Source: 01-FULL-43-15b sp964472675 (GTDB lineage: Bacteria; Patescibacteriota; Microgenomatia; UBA8517; UBA10165). Taken from it: DNA of 5,422 bases. The notes beneath the pieces are model-generated. The model saw only the letters and a program-made list of their open reading frames with translations. It did not search any database and was not told the DNA's origin. The DNA lies in contig CAYYLO010000026.1 of the NCBI GenBank assembly GCA_964472675.1, positions 1-5,422 on the forward strand. The letters run 5' to 3'. The position numbers and the translations under genes are program-made. This document shows, in pieces, positions 1-4,609 of the stretch. How positions within the stretch are numbered: position 1 is the first letter of the stretch; every line of letters starts with the position of its first letter.

Positions 1-126
1 AAAACCTACGCCGCAATCAAGCACAATAATCTCCGCCGGCCCGTTGTCCGGTACATACTCATAAACATACAAATTCTCAGTAACATCAACTGTTCCTGAA
101 ATTGCTATAAATCTAAGCTTGTCCAT
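1..126 (-). CDS. RNase J-like metallo-beta-lactamase nuclease, N-terminal 42 residues (runs off left edge)
   Basis: Reading from the ATG at 126 leftward gives 42 uninterrupted codons that run off the window edge. The peptide starts MDKLRFIAISGTVDVTENLY, continues through a VYEY segment and ends in IIVLDCGVGF. This resembles the first beta strands of ribonuclease J, where a Gly-rich loop with a Thr/Gly-Asn-x-x-V-Y-E-Y pattern is followed by a strand ending in (V/L)DCG(V/L)xFP. RNase J is a cytoplasmic 5'-3' exo- and endoribonuclease that matures and degrades RNA, using a two-zinc HxHxDH site that would lie beyond the window. The usual GGLGEIGKN-type loop is replaced by SGTVDVTEN, so this is a divergent lineage or another beta-CASP relative. 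No Shine-Dalgarno precedes the start; the 70 bases upstream are an AT-rich palindrome. The missing 90 percent of the protein limits certainty. Confidence 0.68.
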   Translation of the reverse strand, partial: MDKLRFIAISGTVDVTENLYVYEYVPDNGPAEIIVLDCGVGF

Positions 127-196
127 TTGATTAATTTCTAATTTTCAATGTTTGAAACATTTTGTAATTAGAAATTGATTGAAAATTGAAAATTTT
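127..196. repeat. AT-rich nested palindrome between the UDG and RNase J-like genes
   Basis: This 70-base gap is almost entirely A and T and carries nested inverted repeats. The outer arms AATTTCTAATT (133-143) and AATTAGAAATT (166-176) are perfect complements. Inside them lies a second perfect pair, AATGTTT (147-153) and AAACATT (155-161), around a single G. To the right a tandem GAAAATT (181-187 and 188-194) can alternatively pair with AATTTTC at 140-146. It could end the UDG message, act as an RNA hairpin before the RNase J-like start, or be a copy of a dispersed intergenic repeat. A classic terminator is unlikely because the stem is AT-only and has no following T-run on the minus strand. 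Confidence 0.6.
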
Positions 197-808
197 TTAC
201 ACCAGTTCCATTTGTTCTGGTTCCGGCTGGCTTTTCTCTTTAACCTTTTCTAGAATTTGGGGTAACTTTTTGAAGTCTTCCACAAACTGCTGCATCACCA
301 CTCCGGCACGAAGGGCCGCGGCAGGATGATACATTGGTACAATTATAACATCACGCCCGCGCCATTTCAGCTCCCGGGGCTTTCCGTGAATTTGTGAGAT
401 CTTTTCTCCAGGCAAAAACTTGCCCATTGAAAACCTGCCTAAAGTCACAACAACCGGCGGATTAATAATCTCAATTTCCCGGTCAACATAGGGCTGAAAA
501 GCGGCAATCTCGTGAGGCTCCGGATCGCGATTCTCCGGCGGTCTAAAACGTACCACGTTTGAAATATATACATCTTCCCGTTTCAATCCAATAAGTTCCA
601 ACGTCCTATTAAGAAGTTTGCCCGCCTGTCCGACAAATGGCCGGCCCTGCAAGTTCTCGTTGAAGCCTGGCCCTTCCCCAATAAAATATAATTCTGCGTC
701 AGGATTCCCCTCACCAAACACCAAACGTGTTTCACTCGTTCTTAAAGGAAGACTGTTGTCCTCCTCCATCTCCTGTTTTAATTTTGCCAACTCTTCAGCT
801 TTATTCAT
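197..808 (-). CDS. Family 4-like uracil-DNA glycosylase lacking all Fe-S cluster cysteines
   Basis: This is a 203-residue protein of the uracil-DNA glycosylase superfamily, which removes uracil from DNA to begin base-excision repair. It follows the family 4 layout: VFGEGNPDA (30-38), the active-site loop GEGPG (44-48) followed by N50/E51, the uracil pocket motif GRPFVG (55-60) and AGKLL, SNVVRFRPPENRDP (83-96), and the DNA-intercalating HPAAALR (161-167). Length is normal for the family plus a charged tail (about 184-203). The oddity is that family 4 enzymes normally carry four cysteines ligating a 4Fe-4S cluster, and this protein contains none. By alignment to the family pattern the positions are D17, L20, F88 (usual KCRPP) and F104 (usual EIAAC). 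The fold and catalytic motifs are intact, so it is probably active without a cluster rather than a pseudogene. The ATG at 808 has only a purine-rich AAGAAG before it. Confidence 0.9.
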   Translation of the reverse strand: MNKAEELAKLKQEMEEDNSLPLRTSETRLVFGEGNPDAELYFIGEGPGFNENLQGRPFVGQAGKLLNRTLELIGLKREDVYISNVVRFRPPENRDPEPHEIAAFQPYVDREIEIINPPVVVTLGRFSMGKFLPGEKISQIHGKPRELKWRGRDVIIVPMYHPAAALRAGVVMQQFVEDFKKLPQILEKVKEKSQPEPEQMELV

Positions 809-820
809 TTCTTCTTTGTC

Positions 821-839
821 ATTCTGGCCCGTCCAGAAT
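821..839. repeat. Palindromic hairpin, ATTCTGG / CCAGAAT
   Basis: The arms ATTCTGG (821-827) and CCAGAAT (833-839) form a perfect 7-bp stem around the 5-base loop CCCGT, just upstream of the UDG start. On the minus strand the arm runs into AATGACA. That order resembles the palindromic GATTCCGG...CCGGAATGACA-type intergenic repeats common in many bacterial genomes, though this copy differs from that consensus. It would be transcribed in the UDG leader and could form an RNA hairpin there. Confidence 0.5.
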
Positions 840-858
840 CAATCCGCTCAATAATGCC

Positions 859-879
859 ATTCTGGATCAAGTCCGGAAT
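859..879. repeat. Palindromic hairpin, ATTCTGGA / TCCGGAAT
   Basis: ATTCTGGA (859-866) pairs with TCCGGAAT (872-879) around the loop TCAAG, an 8-bp stem with one T-G wobble on the plus strand. It is the second such hairpin within 60 bases and shares the ATTCTGG arm with the one at 821-839. The two look like a diverged tandem pair of the same palindromic element. The rest of the gap between the UDG and the Cys-rich gene (880-984) shows no convincing gene. Confidence 0.5.
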
Positions 880-984
880 CTATCTAGTTAGAGTCTACCC
901 TACCGGGTAAAGATTTTGAAGAGGAGTCCGAGAAAACAAATGTTAAGCAGTTTATGAAGCTATTTGTCAAACAACTTCTCCAAG

Positions 985-1021
985 CTCGTTTCAAGATCTT
1001 TAGCGAGGCTTTTGAAACGAG
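985..1021. repeat. 10-bp inverted repeat spanning the stop codon of the Cys-rich gene
   Basis: CTCGTTTCAA (985-994) and TTGAAACGAG (1012-1021) are perfect inverted copies with a 17-base spacer that contains the TAA stop (1000-1002) of the minus-strand gene. In RNA this makes a stem at the 3' end of the message. No T-run follows on the minus strand, so a classical intrinsic terminator is not supported. A message-protecting 3' hairpin, a factor site or a mobile-element end are alternatives. Confidence 0.5.
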
Positions 1022-1500
1022 TTGTATGGACAAGCGTACTTTGTCACAGAACCATCTTCAACTGTGTTAACACACTCTTTTATTTTAGTACCCTCCCGCA
1101 TGCCAACTTTGTAATCACTGCATTTTCCTGAAGTTTTTTCTCCACTTGCCAAACCGTAAGGAGAAATGCACAAACCTTCGCACTCGTTAGAATTCACACA
1201 TGTCTTACCGTAGTCTTTTAGTGCACCGCCAGTTTGAGGGGTTGGGCAAACCAATATCGGGTCGCAGGGAGTAGTAAAACACACAACTTGTTGATAATAG
1301 CAACCTGGAGCGGGAGTTGGAGTCGCAGTCGGCCGTGGCCAGATGAGTTGCTTTTTTATGTATTCTACTCCACTGGGTTTGGGTAGCAATAAATAGCCCA
1401 CAGCAACAACAGCCGCCAGGAAAATAATTATTAAAACTAGGATTGGAACAAAGCCACGTTCCTTGATTTTAATTGCAGGAACCACCCATATATTTGTCAT
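1000..1500 (-). CDS. Membrane-anchored Cys-rich extracytoplasmic protein
   Basis: This is a 166-residue protein of unknown function. Residues 11-15 are basic (KIKER), followed by G-F-V-P-I and a hydrophobic segment (about 17-39), which is a signal anchor or prepilin-like N-terminus. A Thr/Pro linker (about 55-65) follows. The rest is a small exported region with ten cysteines, at 67, 74, 79, 85, 101, 107, 111, 127, 143 and 157. The CYYQQVVC...PCDPILVC block (67-85) and the later CVNSNECEGLC block (101-111) look like small disulfide-stabilised modules. The even number of cysteines fits an oxidising, outside location. Its start overlaps the end of the upstream surface-protein gene by 32 bases, in another frame, and has no Shine-Dalgarno. 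A TATAAT lies 20 bases upstream inside that gene, without a clear -35. The ATG at 1500 is the only start that keeps a full basic N-terminus; a GTG five codons in is possible. Confidence 0.75.
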   Translation of the reverse strand: MTNIWVVPAIKIKERGFVPILVLIIIFLAAVVAVGYLLLPKPSGVEYIKKQLIWPRPTATPTPAPGCYYQQVVCFTTPCDPILVCPTPQTGGALKDYGKTCVNSNECEGLCISPYGLASGEKTSGKCSDYKVGMREGTKIKECVNTVEDGSVTKYACPYNSFQKPR

Positions 1501-2389
1501 ATGAGATAAAAGGTATATTAATTATACCCGTTCTACGGCTGGCGCTAAGAGTTGTAGCCGAAGGCGTGTAGGGAGAATAGTTATCATGCCCATCGTAAGA
1601 AACGAGCAAAGTTAAAGAAGCTGAGGTGGCAATGTTTGTGGAAAATGAAAAATTACCATCCCCATCTGTCGTCGTCGTTTTGTAAACATTTCCATTTGCA
1701 TCCATAATAGTTATTGGCCCACCAGAGATACCTCCCTCTCCAGAATCCAGAGAGTGGTTACAATTTGAATCGGTGTAAACTTTACCGCTTAAGCTTACAT
1801 CCATCCCGTCAACAATTACATTCCCTGTGCACACATCAGTCATGGCACCATCTGAACCTTGCAGCTGCAAACGTGGATGATATGTTCCTGAGCTGTAAGT
1901 ATGTTCCATAGTTCCGTTGGATTGTTTAAGATCAGTATCCCAAGAACCATTTCCATCAAAATCCCATTGAGCTCCCGTCATATATGAACTGTTATAACCC
2001 GAATAACTGTAGGTTAATGTCACCAACAAAGGATCATTACTGCCGCCTCCTAGTCTGCCATAAATTACATTAACGGTACATGTATTTCTCTTTGGAGTCG
2101 GAGTTGGAGAAGGGGTTGGCGTAGGTGTACTTGCCCTTATTGTAGGGGTAGGAGTAGTTTTATTACCTTTAGCAGAAGACGTCGGAGTCGGTGTACCATT
2201 CTCTGTTGGAGATGGCGTGGTTTCATCTCCAGCTGGAGTCAACGCAGGAGTCGGTTTGACAGAAAGAAAGCTTAAAGGATTGCTTGGAGAAGCTTTCAAA
2301 TAGTATCCAACCCCCGCAGCAAACACCGCCCCCAAAACTAAGACAACAATAATCGGCGCAAATCCATATTGAGAGGATTTTTTGCTCAT
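1469..2389 (-). CDS. Anchored surface protein with PKD-like and SdrD_B-like domains
   Basis: This 306-residue protein is built like an exported adhesin or stalk protein. Residues 1-8 are short and partly basic (MSKKSSQY), then G-F-A-P-I starts a membrane segment (about 9-31). A long Thr/Pro/Ser-rich linker (about 46-99) of TPTP repeats should span the cell-wall or surface layer. Residues about 104-193 resemble a PKD (Ig-like) domain, including WDFDGNGSWD (142-151) and the late HTYSSGTY strand turn. Residues about 198-296 resemble the SdrD_B/prealbumin-like fold, with SGKVYTDSNCNHSLDSGE (201-218), TTTTDGDGNFSFS and INIPFI. Acidic loops in both could bind calcium. There are few cysteines (104, 187, 210, 305). 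No catalytic motif is seen, so binding or structural roles are inferred. It begins 48 bases after the DUF2283 gene and has its own promoter. Its anchor resembles that of the next gene, which it overlaps. Confidence 0.85.
   Translation of the reverse strand: MSKKSSQYGFAPIIVVLVLGAVFAAGVGYYLKASPSNPLSFLSVKPTPALTPAGDETTPSPTENGTPTPTSSAKGNKTTPTPTIRASTPTPTPSPTPTPKRNTCTVNVIYGRLGGGSNDPLLVTLTYSYSGYNSSYMTGAQWDFDGNGSWDTDLKQSNGTMEHTYSSGTYHPRLQLQGSDGAMTDVCTGNVIVDGMDVSLSGKVYTDSNCNHSLDSGEGGISGGPITIMDANGNVYKTTTTDGDGNFSFSTNIATSASLTLLVSYDGHDNYSPYTPSATTLSASRRTGIINIPFISYDKYMGGSCN
1512..1528. repeat. Short palindrome GGTATA-N5-TATACC containing a TATAAT box
   Basis: GGTATA (1512-1517) and TATACC (1523-1528) form a 6-bp palindrome with a 5-base centre. 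On the minus strand it reads GGTATAATTAATATACC and includes a perfect TATAAT 20 bases before the Cys-rich gene's ATG. It lies inside the coding end of the surface-protein gene (codons for GIINIP). It may be an internal promoter or operator for the Cys-rich gene, but no good -35 is present and chance is possible. Confidence 0.3.
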
Positions 2390-2398
2390 TAATTCATC

Positions 2399-2424
2399 TT
2401 TATACCTTTTGTAAGGATTGTCAA
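2399..2424 (-). promoter_or_regulatory. Putative promoter of the surface-protein gene (TTGACA / TATAAA)
   Basis: On the minus strand a consensus -35 TTGACA (2424-2419) is followed after 14 bases by TATAAA (2404-2399), which is preceded by GG. The spacing is shorter than the ideal 17, so the true -10 may be the overlapping TAAAGA or AAAGAT. The box ends only nine bases before the ATG at 2389, and no Shine-Dalgarno is present. The transcript would therefore be leaderless or nearly so. The site separates this gene from the DUF2283 gene upstream. Confidence 0.5.
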
Positions 2425-2437
2425 ATAGGGGACATTC

Positions 2438-2674
2438 TCAAGCGGAGGTAAAAATTTCTTTTTTTAGCTTTTTGGGAAGAGATTTTCCAATATCCTTTAT
2501 CAGCTCGGAAGCAAAAAGCACCTCAATATAAACAGGCTCTCCGCCCTTGGTAAAGTGCACAATCATCCCTTCTTTGGTTTCTTCAGCGTGATCAATTTTT
2601 TTCTGTGAAAACCAAATGTTTAGAACATCATCTTCGGGTTCGTAGTAGACATCTTTAGTTCTTCTTTTGTTCAT
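2438..2674 (-). CDS. DUF2283 family protein, possible antitoxin partner of the DUF4258-like gene
   Basis: A 78-residue cytoplasmic protein matching the DUF2283 pattern: an early D/Y-x-E-x-D-x-L-x-I strand (VYYEPEDDVLNIWFS, 9-23), a central E-E-x-x-x-G-M-I-V-H-F strand (31-41), and a G-x-P-V-Y-I-E-V-L-F-A-S strand (45-56) followed by a Lys-rich helix. Family members are typically 60-80 residues and are often found beside DUF4258 genes, which has led to the suggestion that they are antitoxins; that function is not shown by the sequence. The start overlaps the upstream DUF4258-like gene by 20 bases. AAAGGA four bases before the ATG at 2674 is one of the few good ribosome sites in the window, so translation is both coupled and independently initiated. 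The basic C-terminus (KSLPKKLKKE) could touch nucleic acid or the partner. Confidence 0.85.
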   Translation of the reverse strand: MNKRRTKDVYYEPEDDVLNIWFSQKKIDHAEETKEGMIVHFTKGGEPVYIEVLFASELIKDIGKSLPKKLKKEIFTSA

Positions 2675-2918
2675 AGCGTCCTTTCTCGACCGGGTAAAAG
2701 GTAATTACTGTAATTATATCATTGCTTTGCACATAGATAACTCGCAAACTGTGGTCTTTGTTTAGACACTTAACAACTATTTTTGTGCCAAATCTACCTT
2801 CCGTGGGACCACTTTCTGGGTTAAGTATTGTGGCTCTGACTTGAACTCTTTTTACCACAAACCCCGCTTTCTCGAGAGAAACGAATTTTCCACTAGCGTG
2901 TTTGGTGTATTTTATCAT
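2655..2918 (-). CDS. DUF4258-like protein, possible toxin of a two-gene pair
   Basis: An 87-residue protein beginning MIKYTKHASGKF. The Y-T-K-H-A start, a V-x-x-A/T-I-x-x-P element (KRVQVRATILNPE, 23-35) and the closing strands LRVIYVQSNDIITVITFYP (58-76) match the DUF4258 layout, in which an early Tyr-x-x-His-Ala is the signature. The frame is open back to 3050, but that extension runs through the coding end of the phosphoesterase and is Pro/Phe-rich and unlike the family. ATG 2918 starts right at the family boundary and gives normal length. No Shine-Dalgarno precedes it. It overlaps the DUF2283 gene by 20 bases. DUF4258 proteins have been suspected to be RelE/ParE-like toxins because of their size and partner; no catalytic residues are established here. 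H7 and the basic residues K22/R24/R28 are candidates for function. Confidence 0.75.
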   Translation of the reverse strand: MIKYTKHASGKFVSLEKAGFVVKRVQVRATILNPESGPTEGRFGTKIVVKCLNKDHSLRVIYVQSNDIITVITFYPVEKGRYEQKKN

Positions 2919-2939
2919 CAAAGCTGTAAAGCTGGATGA

Positions 2940-2957
2940 GAAGCTCAGTAGAGCTTC
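2940..2957. other. Hairpin between the phosphoesterase and DUF4258-like genes
   Basis: GAAGCTC (2940-2946) and GAGCTTC (2951-2957) make a perfect 7-bp stem with a 4-base loop in the 52-base gap after the phosphoesterase stop. No T-run follows on the minus strand, so it is at best a weak or factor-dependent terminator. It could instead separate translation or mRNA stability of the ATPase-phosphoesterase unit from the DUF4258/DUF2283 pair. An AAAGCTG direct repeat (2921-2927 and 2930-2936 region) sits between it and the DUF4258-like start and might be an operator; this is speculative. Confidence 0.4.
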
Positions 2958-2970
2958 ATTTTCACTTAGG

Positions 2971-3468
2971 CTAAATTGGTATTTGCAGAAGTTCAGCAGA
3001 ATTTGTGGAAGTGTCGTAAACGGCAAAGGAGGGCTTGGTGGTATTACCAAGCGCGCCCGGGTTAACGACTAAAGTCTGGTCGTAATATTCCACTCTTGCG
3101 CTCAAATGCAGATGTCCATGGAAAACCGCATCAAATTCTCCGGACGTCATTTGCTCCCGCACTTTTCCCGGCTGATGAGCCATAGCAATCTTTTTCCCAT
3201 TTAAAGCAAATTCCAACACATCTGGAGTGCAGGTAGTTGCGCTATTGCTACTTAACATGCCCCATATTTTGCCATACTGCGCCTCATCGGCGTTTCCCAA
3301 AACTGCATAAACCGGCAACCCCGGCCGTAAGATTTCTGCCACGTCTGCATTGGTAGAAAAGTCTCCACAATGAAAAATCGCCCCAAATTTTTGCTGTTTG
3401 GCAAACCCCAAAACATGACGGATCAGATTGATGTTGCCATGGGTGTCTGAAATAACGAGTACACGCAT
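2971..3468 (-). CDS. YfcE/MJ0936-type metallophosphoesterase
   Basis: A complete 165-residue calcineurin-like phosphoesterase of the small YfcE/MJ0936 group, which hydrolyses phosphodiesters or phosphomonoesters in the cytoplasm with two metal ions (often Mn). All metal and catalytic positions are visible: D8 and H10 in SDTHG, D36 in CGD, N59 in GNAD, H98 in AHQ, and H119/H121 in GHLH, with the closing NPGALG (136-141). Length is normal for the group (about 155-180). The start overlaps the ATPase stop as TAATG, with no Shine-Dalgarno, so it is probably translated by reinitiation after the ATPase. The natural substrate of this group is usually unknown; coupling to a Lon-like ATPase suggests a shared process but does not identify it. 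Confidence 0.92.
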   Translation of the reverse strand: MRVLVISDTHGNINLIRHVLGFAKQQKFGAIFHCGDFSTNADVAEILRPGLPVYAVLGNADEAQYGKIWGMLSSNSATTCTPDVLEFALNGKKIAMAHQPGKVREQMTSGEFDAVFHGHLHLSARVEYYDQTLVVNPGALGNTTKPSFAVYDTSTNSAELLQIPI

Positions 3469-4523
3469 TAATACGAAGGAAGATACTGCTTTACATTCTC
3501 CGGTGTCAAGACAACCTGTTTCGTTTTTCCCTCCACGTATTCTCGGGCCACTTTGCGAACTACACCCTCAACGGTTCTTTCCAAAGTCCTCATTCCTGCG
3601 TCATACCCCAGAGGACGAACGATAATTGGCCACACTTCGTCTTTGAAGACAATGATCTTGTCGGGCAAGCCACTCTCCTCTAAAACCCTGGGCAACATAT
3701 AGCTCTTGGCCACCTGAATTTTCTCCTCATCTGTATAGGACGGCATATGAATTACTCCCAGCCGGTCCAAAACGGCTGTGGCAATGTTAGTAGTATTGTT
3801 GGCTGTGGCAATAAACATGACCTCCGAAAGGTTGAAAGGATAATCGACGTAATAATCCAAGAAAGCGCTATTTTGCTCAGGGTCCAAAAGCTCAACCAAC
3901 ACTCCCATAATCGAGGAGCGGCCCTCTTCTGCAACACGATCAATTTCGTCCAGCAGAATAACAGGGTTTTTTGTGCCAACTTTTCGCAAGGCCTTAATAA
4001 TTTGTCCTGGCTCGGCCTCAGGATGAACTCGAGACTGGCCGCGCAGATCTAAAGGTCCTCCCATTCCACCAAAAGGAACTCTCGCAATTTTCCTACCTAA
4101 GGCTTCGGCAATTGAGTAAGCAACTGTTGTTTTGCCTGTACCCACAAGGCCCACAAAACATAAAATCGGTGCTCGAGACAATCTTTCATTCCCCAACCCT
4201 TTTTGTTGGTTTAGTTTCATTACTGAAATAAACTCCAATACTCTGTCTTTAATATCCCCTAAACCAAAATGGTTTTTATCCAAAGCTGCCTTTGCGTGTT
4301 CCAAGTCCAAAATATCACCAGAGCGGGAATCCCAGGGAAGGGCAGTTATCCAATCGATATAATTTCCCAAATGCTCAAGCTCGTCAAAAACTGCGCTTGA
4401 ATCAACACGGGACAAGCGCTCCAGACGAGCCTGCGCACGGTCTTTTAACTCCTGAGGAACCGGGGTTGAAGTGAGTTTTTGGGCAAGCGCGGCAACTTGT
4501 TGAGCAGTATCCTGGGCAGCCAT
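3468..4523 (-). CDS. Lon-derived AAA+ ATPase without N-domain or protease domain
   Basis: A 351-residue protein (353 if begun at the ATG at 4529) that aligns with the ATPase core of Lon protease. Numbering from 4529: the end of Lon's helical N-region including YIDWITALPW (57-66), Walker A GLVGTGKTT (127-135), Walker B ILLDEID (191-197), DPEQNSAF (216-223), sensor 1 ATANN (241-245), arginine finger in LDRLGVI (R256), sensor 2 in AGMRTLER (R314), and the alpha subdomain to the end. The LAN substrate domain and the Ser-Lys protease domain of Lon are absent. The stop at 3468 falls exactly after the alpha subdomain, and the next gene follows at once, so this is a designed boundary rather than a frameshift. 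Lon's pore-loop Y-I-G-A is replaced by HPEA (169-172). It should hydrolyse ATP, probably as a hexamer, but is unlikely to be a processive unfoldase. ATG 4523 is preferred because the -10 box lies 2 bases from 4529. Confidence 0.88.
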   Translation of the reverse strand: MAAQDTAQQVAALAQKLTSTPVPQELKDRAQARLERLSRVDSSAVFDELEHLGNYIDWITALPWDSRSGDILDLEHAKAALDKNHFGLGDIKDRVLEFISVMKLNQQKGLGNERLSRAPILCFVGLVGTGKTTVAYSIAEALGRKIARVPFGGMGGPLDLRGQSRVHPEAEPGQIIKALRKVGTKNPVILLDEIDRVAEEGRSSIMGVLVELLDPEQNSAFLDYYVDYPFNLSEVMFIATANNTTNIATAVLDRLGVIHMPSYTDEEKIQVAKSYMLPRVLEESGLPDKIIVFKDEVWPIIVRPLGYDAGMRTLERTVEGVVRKVAREYVEGKTKQVVLTPENVKQYLPSY

Positions 4524-4531
4524 TGTCATTT

Positions 4532-4540
4532 AGTATACCA
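4532..4540 (-). promoter_or_regulatory. Extended -10 promoter of the Lon-like gene (TGGTATACT)
   Basis: On the minus strand TATACT (4537-4532) is preceded by TGG, a textbook extended -10, which can work without a good -35; none is obvious 17 bases upstream. Eight bases separate the box from ATG 4523, and only two from ATG 4529. A transcript beginning about 7 bases past the box would thus start at or next to ATG 4523, giving a leaderless mRNA and deciding the start. It is back to back with the promoter of the divergent gene. Confidence 0.55.
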
Positions 4541-4563
4541 AAATCTTGCATCCATTTTGCCAG

Positions 4564-4594
4564 TTGACAAACGGTAGAGAGTCGGTTCAATAAT
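4564..4594 (+). promoter_or_regulatory. Putative promoter of the DUF5667-like gene (TTGACA / AATAAT)
   Basis: A consensus -35 TTGACA (4564-4569) is followed by AATAAT (4589-4594), a five-of-six -10, at a long 19-base spacing. Transcription would begin near 4601, leaving about nine bases before ATG 4610, with no Shine-Dalgarno. With the minus-strand promoter at 4532-4540 it forms an 86-base divergent control region. Confidence 0.45.
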
Positions 4595-4609
4595 GAAAGT
4601 ACTATCAAA

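Noticed and set aside
618..854. Plus-strand 78-codon open frame opposite the UDG start
   Set aside because: Shadow of the conserved UDG coding sequence; composition is Ser/Pro/Phe-rich with no motif.
965..970. TTGACA on the minus strand as a -35 for the UDG gene
   Set aside because: The only possible -10 (TAACAT at 19 bases) is poor and would leave a leader of more than 100 bases, unlike the other promoters here.
888..1070. Plus-strand stretch of 60 stop-free codons (reads LESTLPGKDF..., with a helical-looking middle)
   Set aside because: There is no start codon until 954, no ribosome site or promoter, and the second half lies antisense to the end of the well-supported Cys-rich gene. A decayed gene is possible, but nothing recognisable supports it.
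2085..2260. Tandem DNA repeat or CRISPR-like array in the Thr/Pro region
   Set aside because: The repetitiveness is low-complexity coding for TPTP linkers with irregular units; there are no uniform repeats or spacers.
2919..3050. Upstream extension of the DUF4258-like frame to an ATG at 3050
   Set aside because: It runs through the coding end of the phosphoesterase, its residues are Pro/Phe-rich and unlike the family, and ATG 2918 begins exactly at the family's N-terminal motif.
3468..3480. Frameshift that cut off a Lon protease domain
   Set aside because: The stop follows the complete alpha subdomain and the next bases encode an intact phosphoesterase; no S16-domain remnant with a Ser-Lys dyad is visible downstream.
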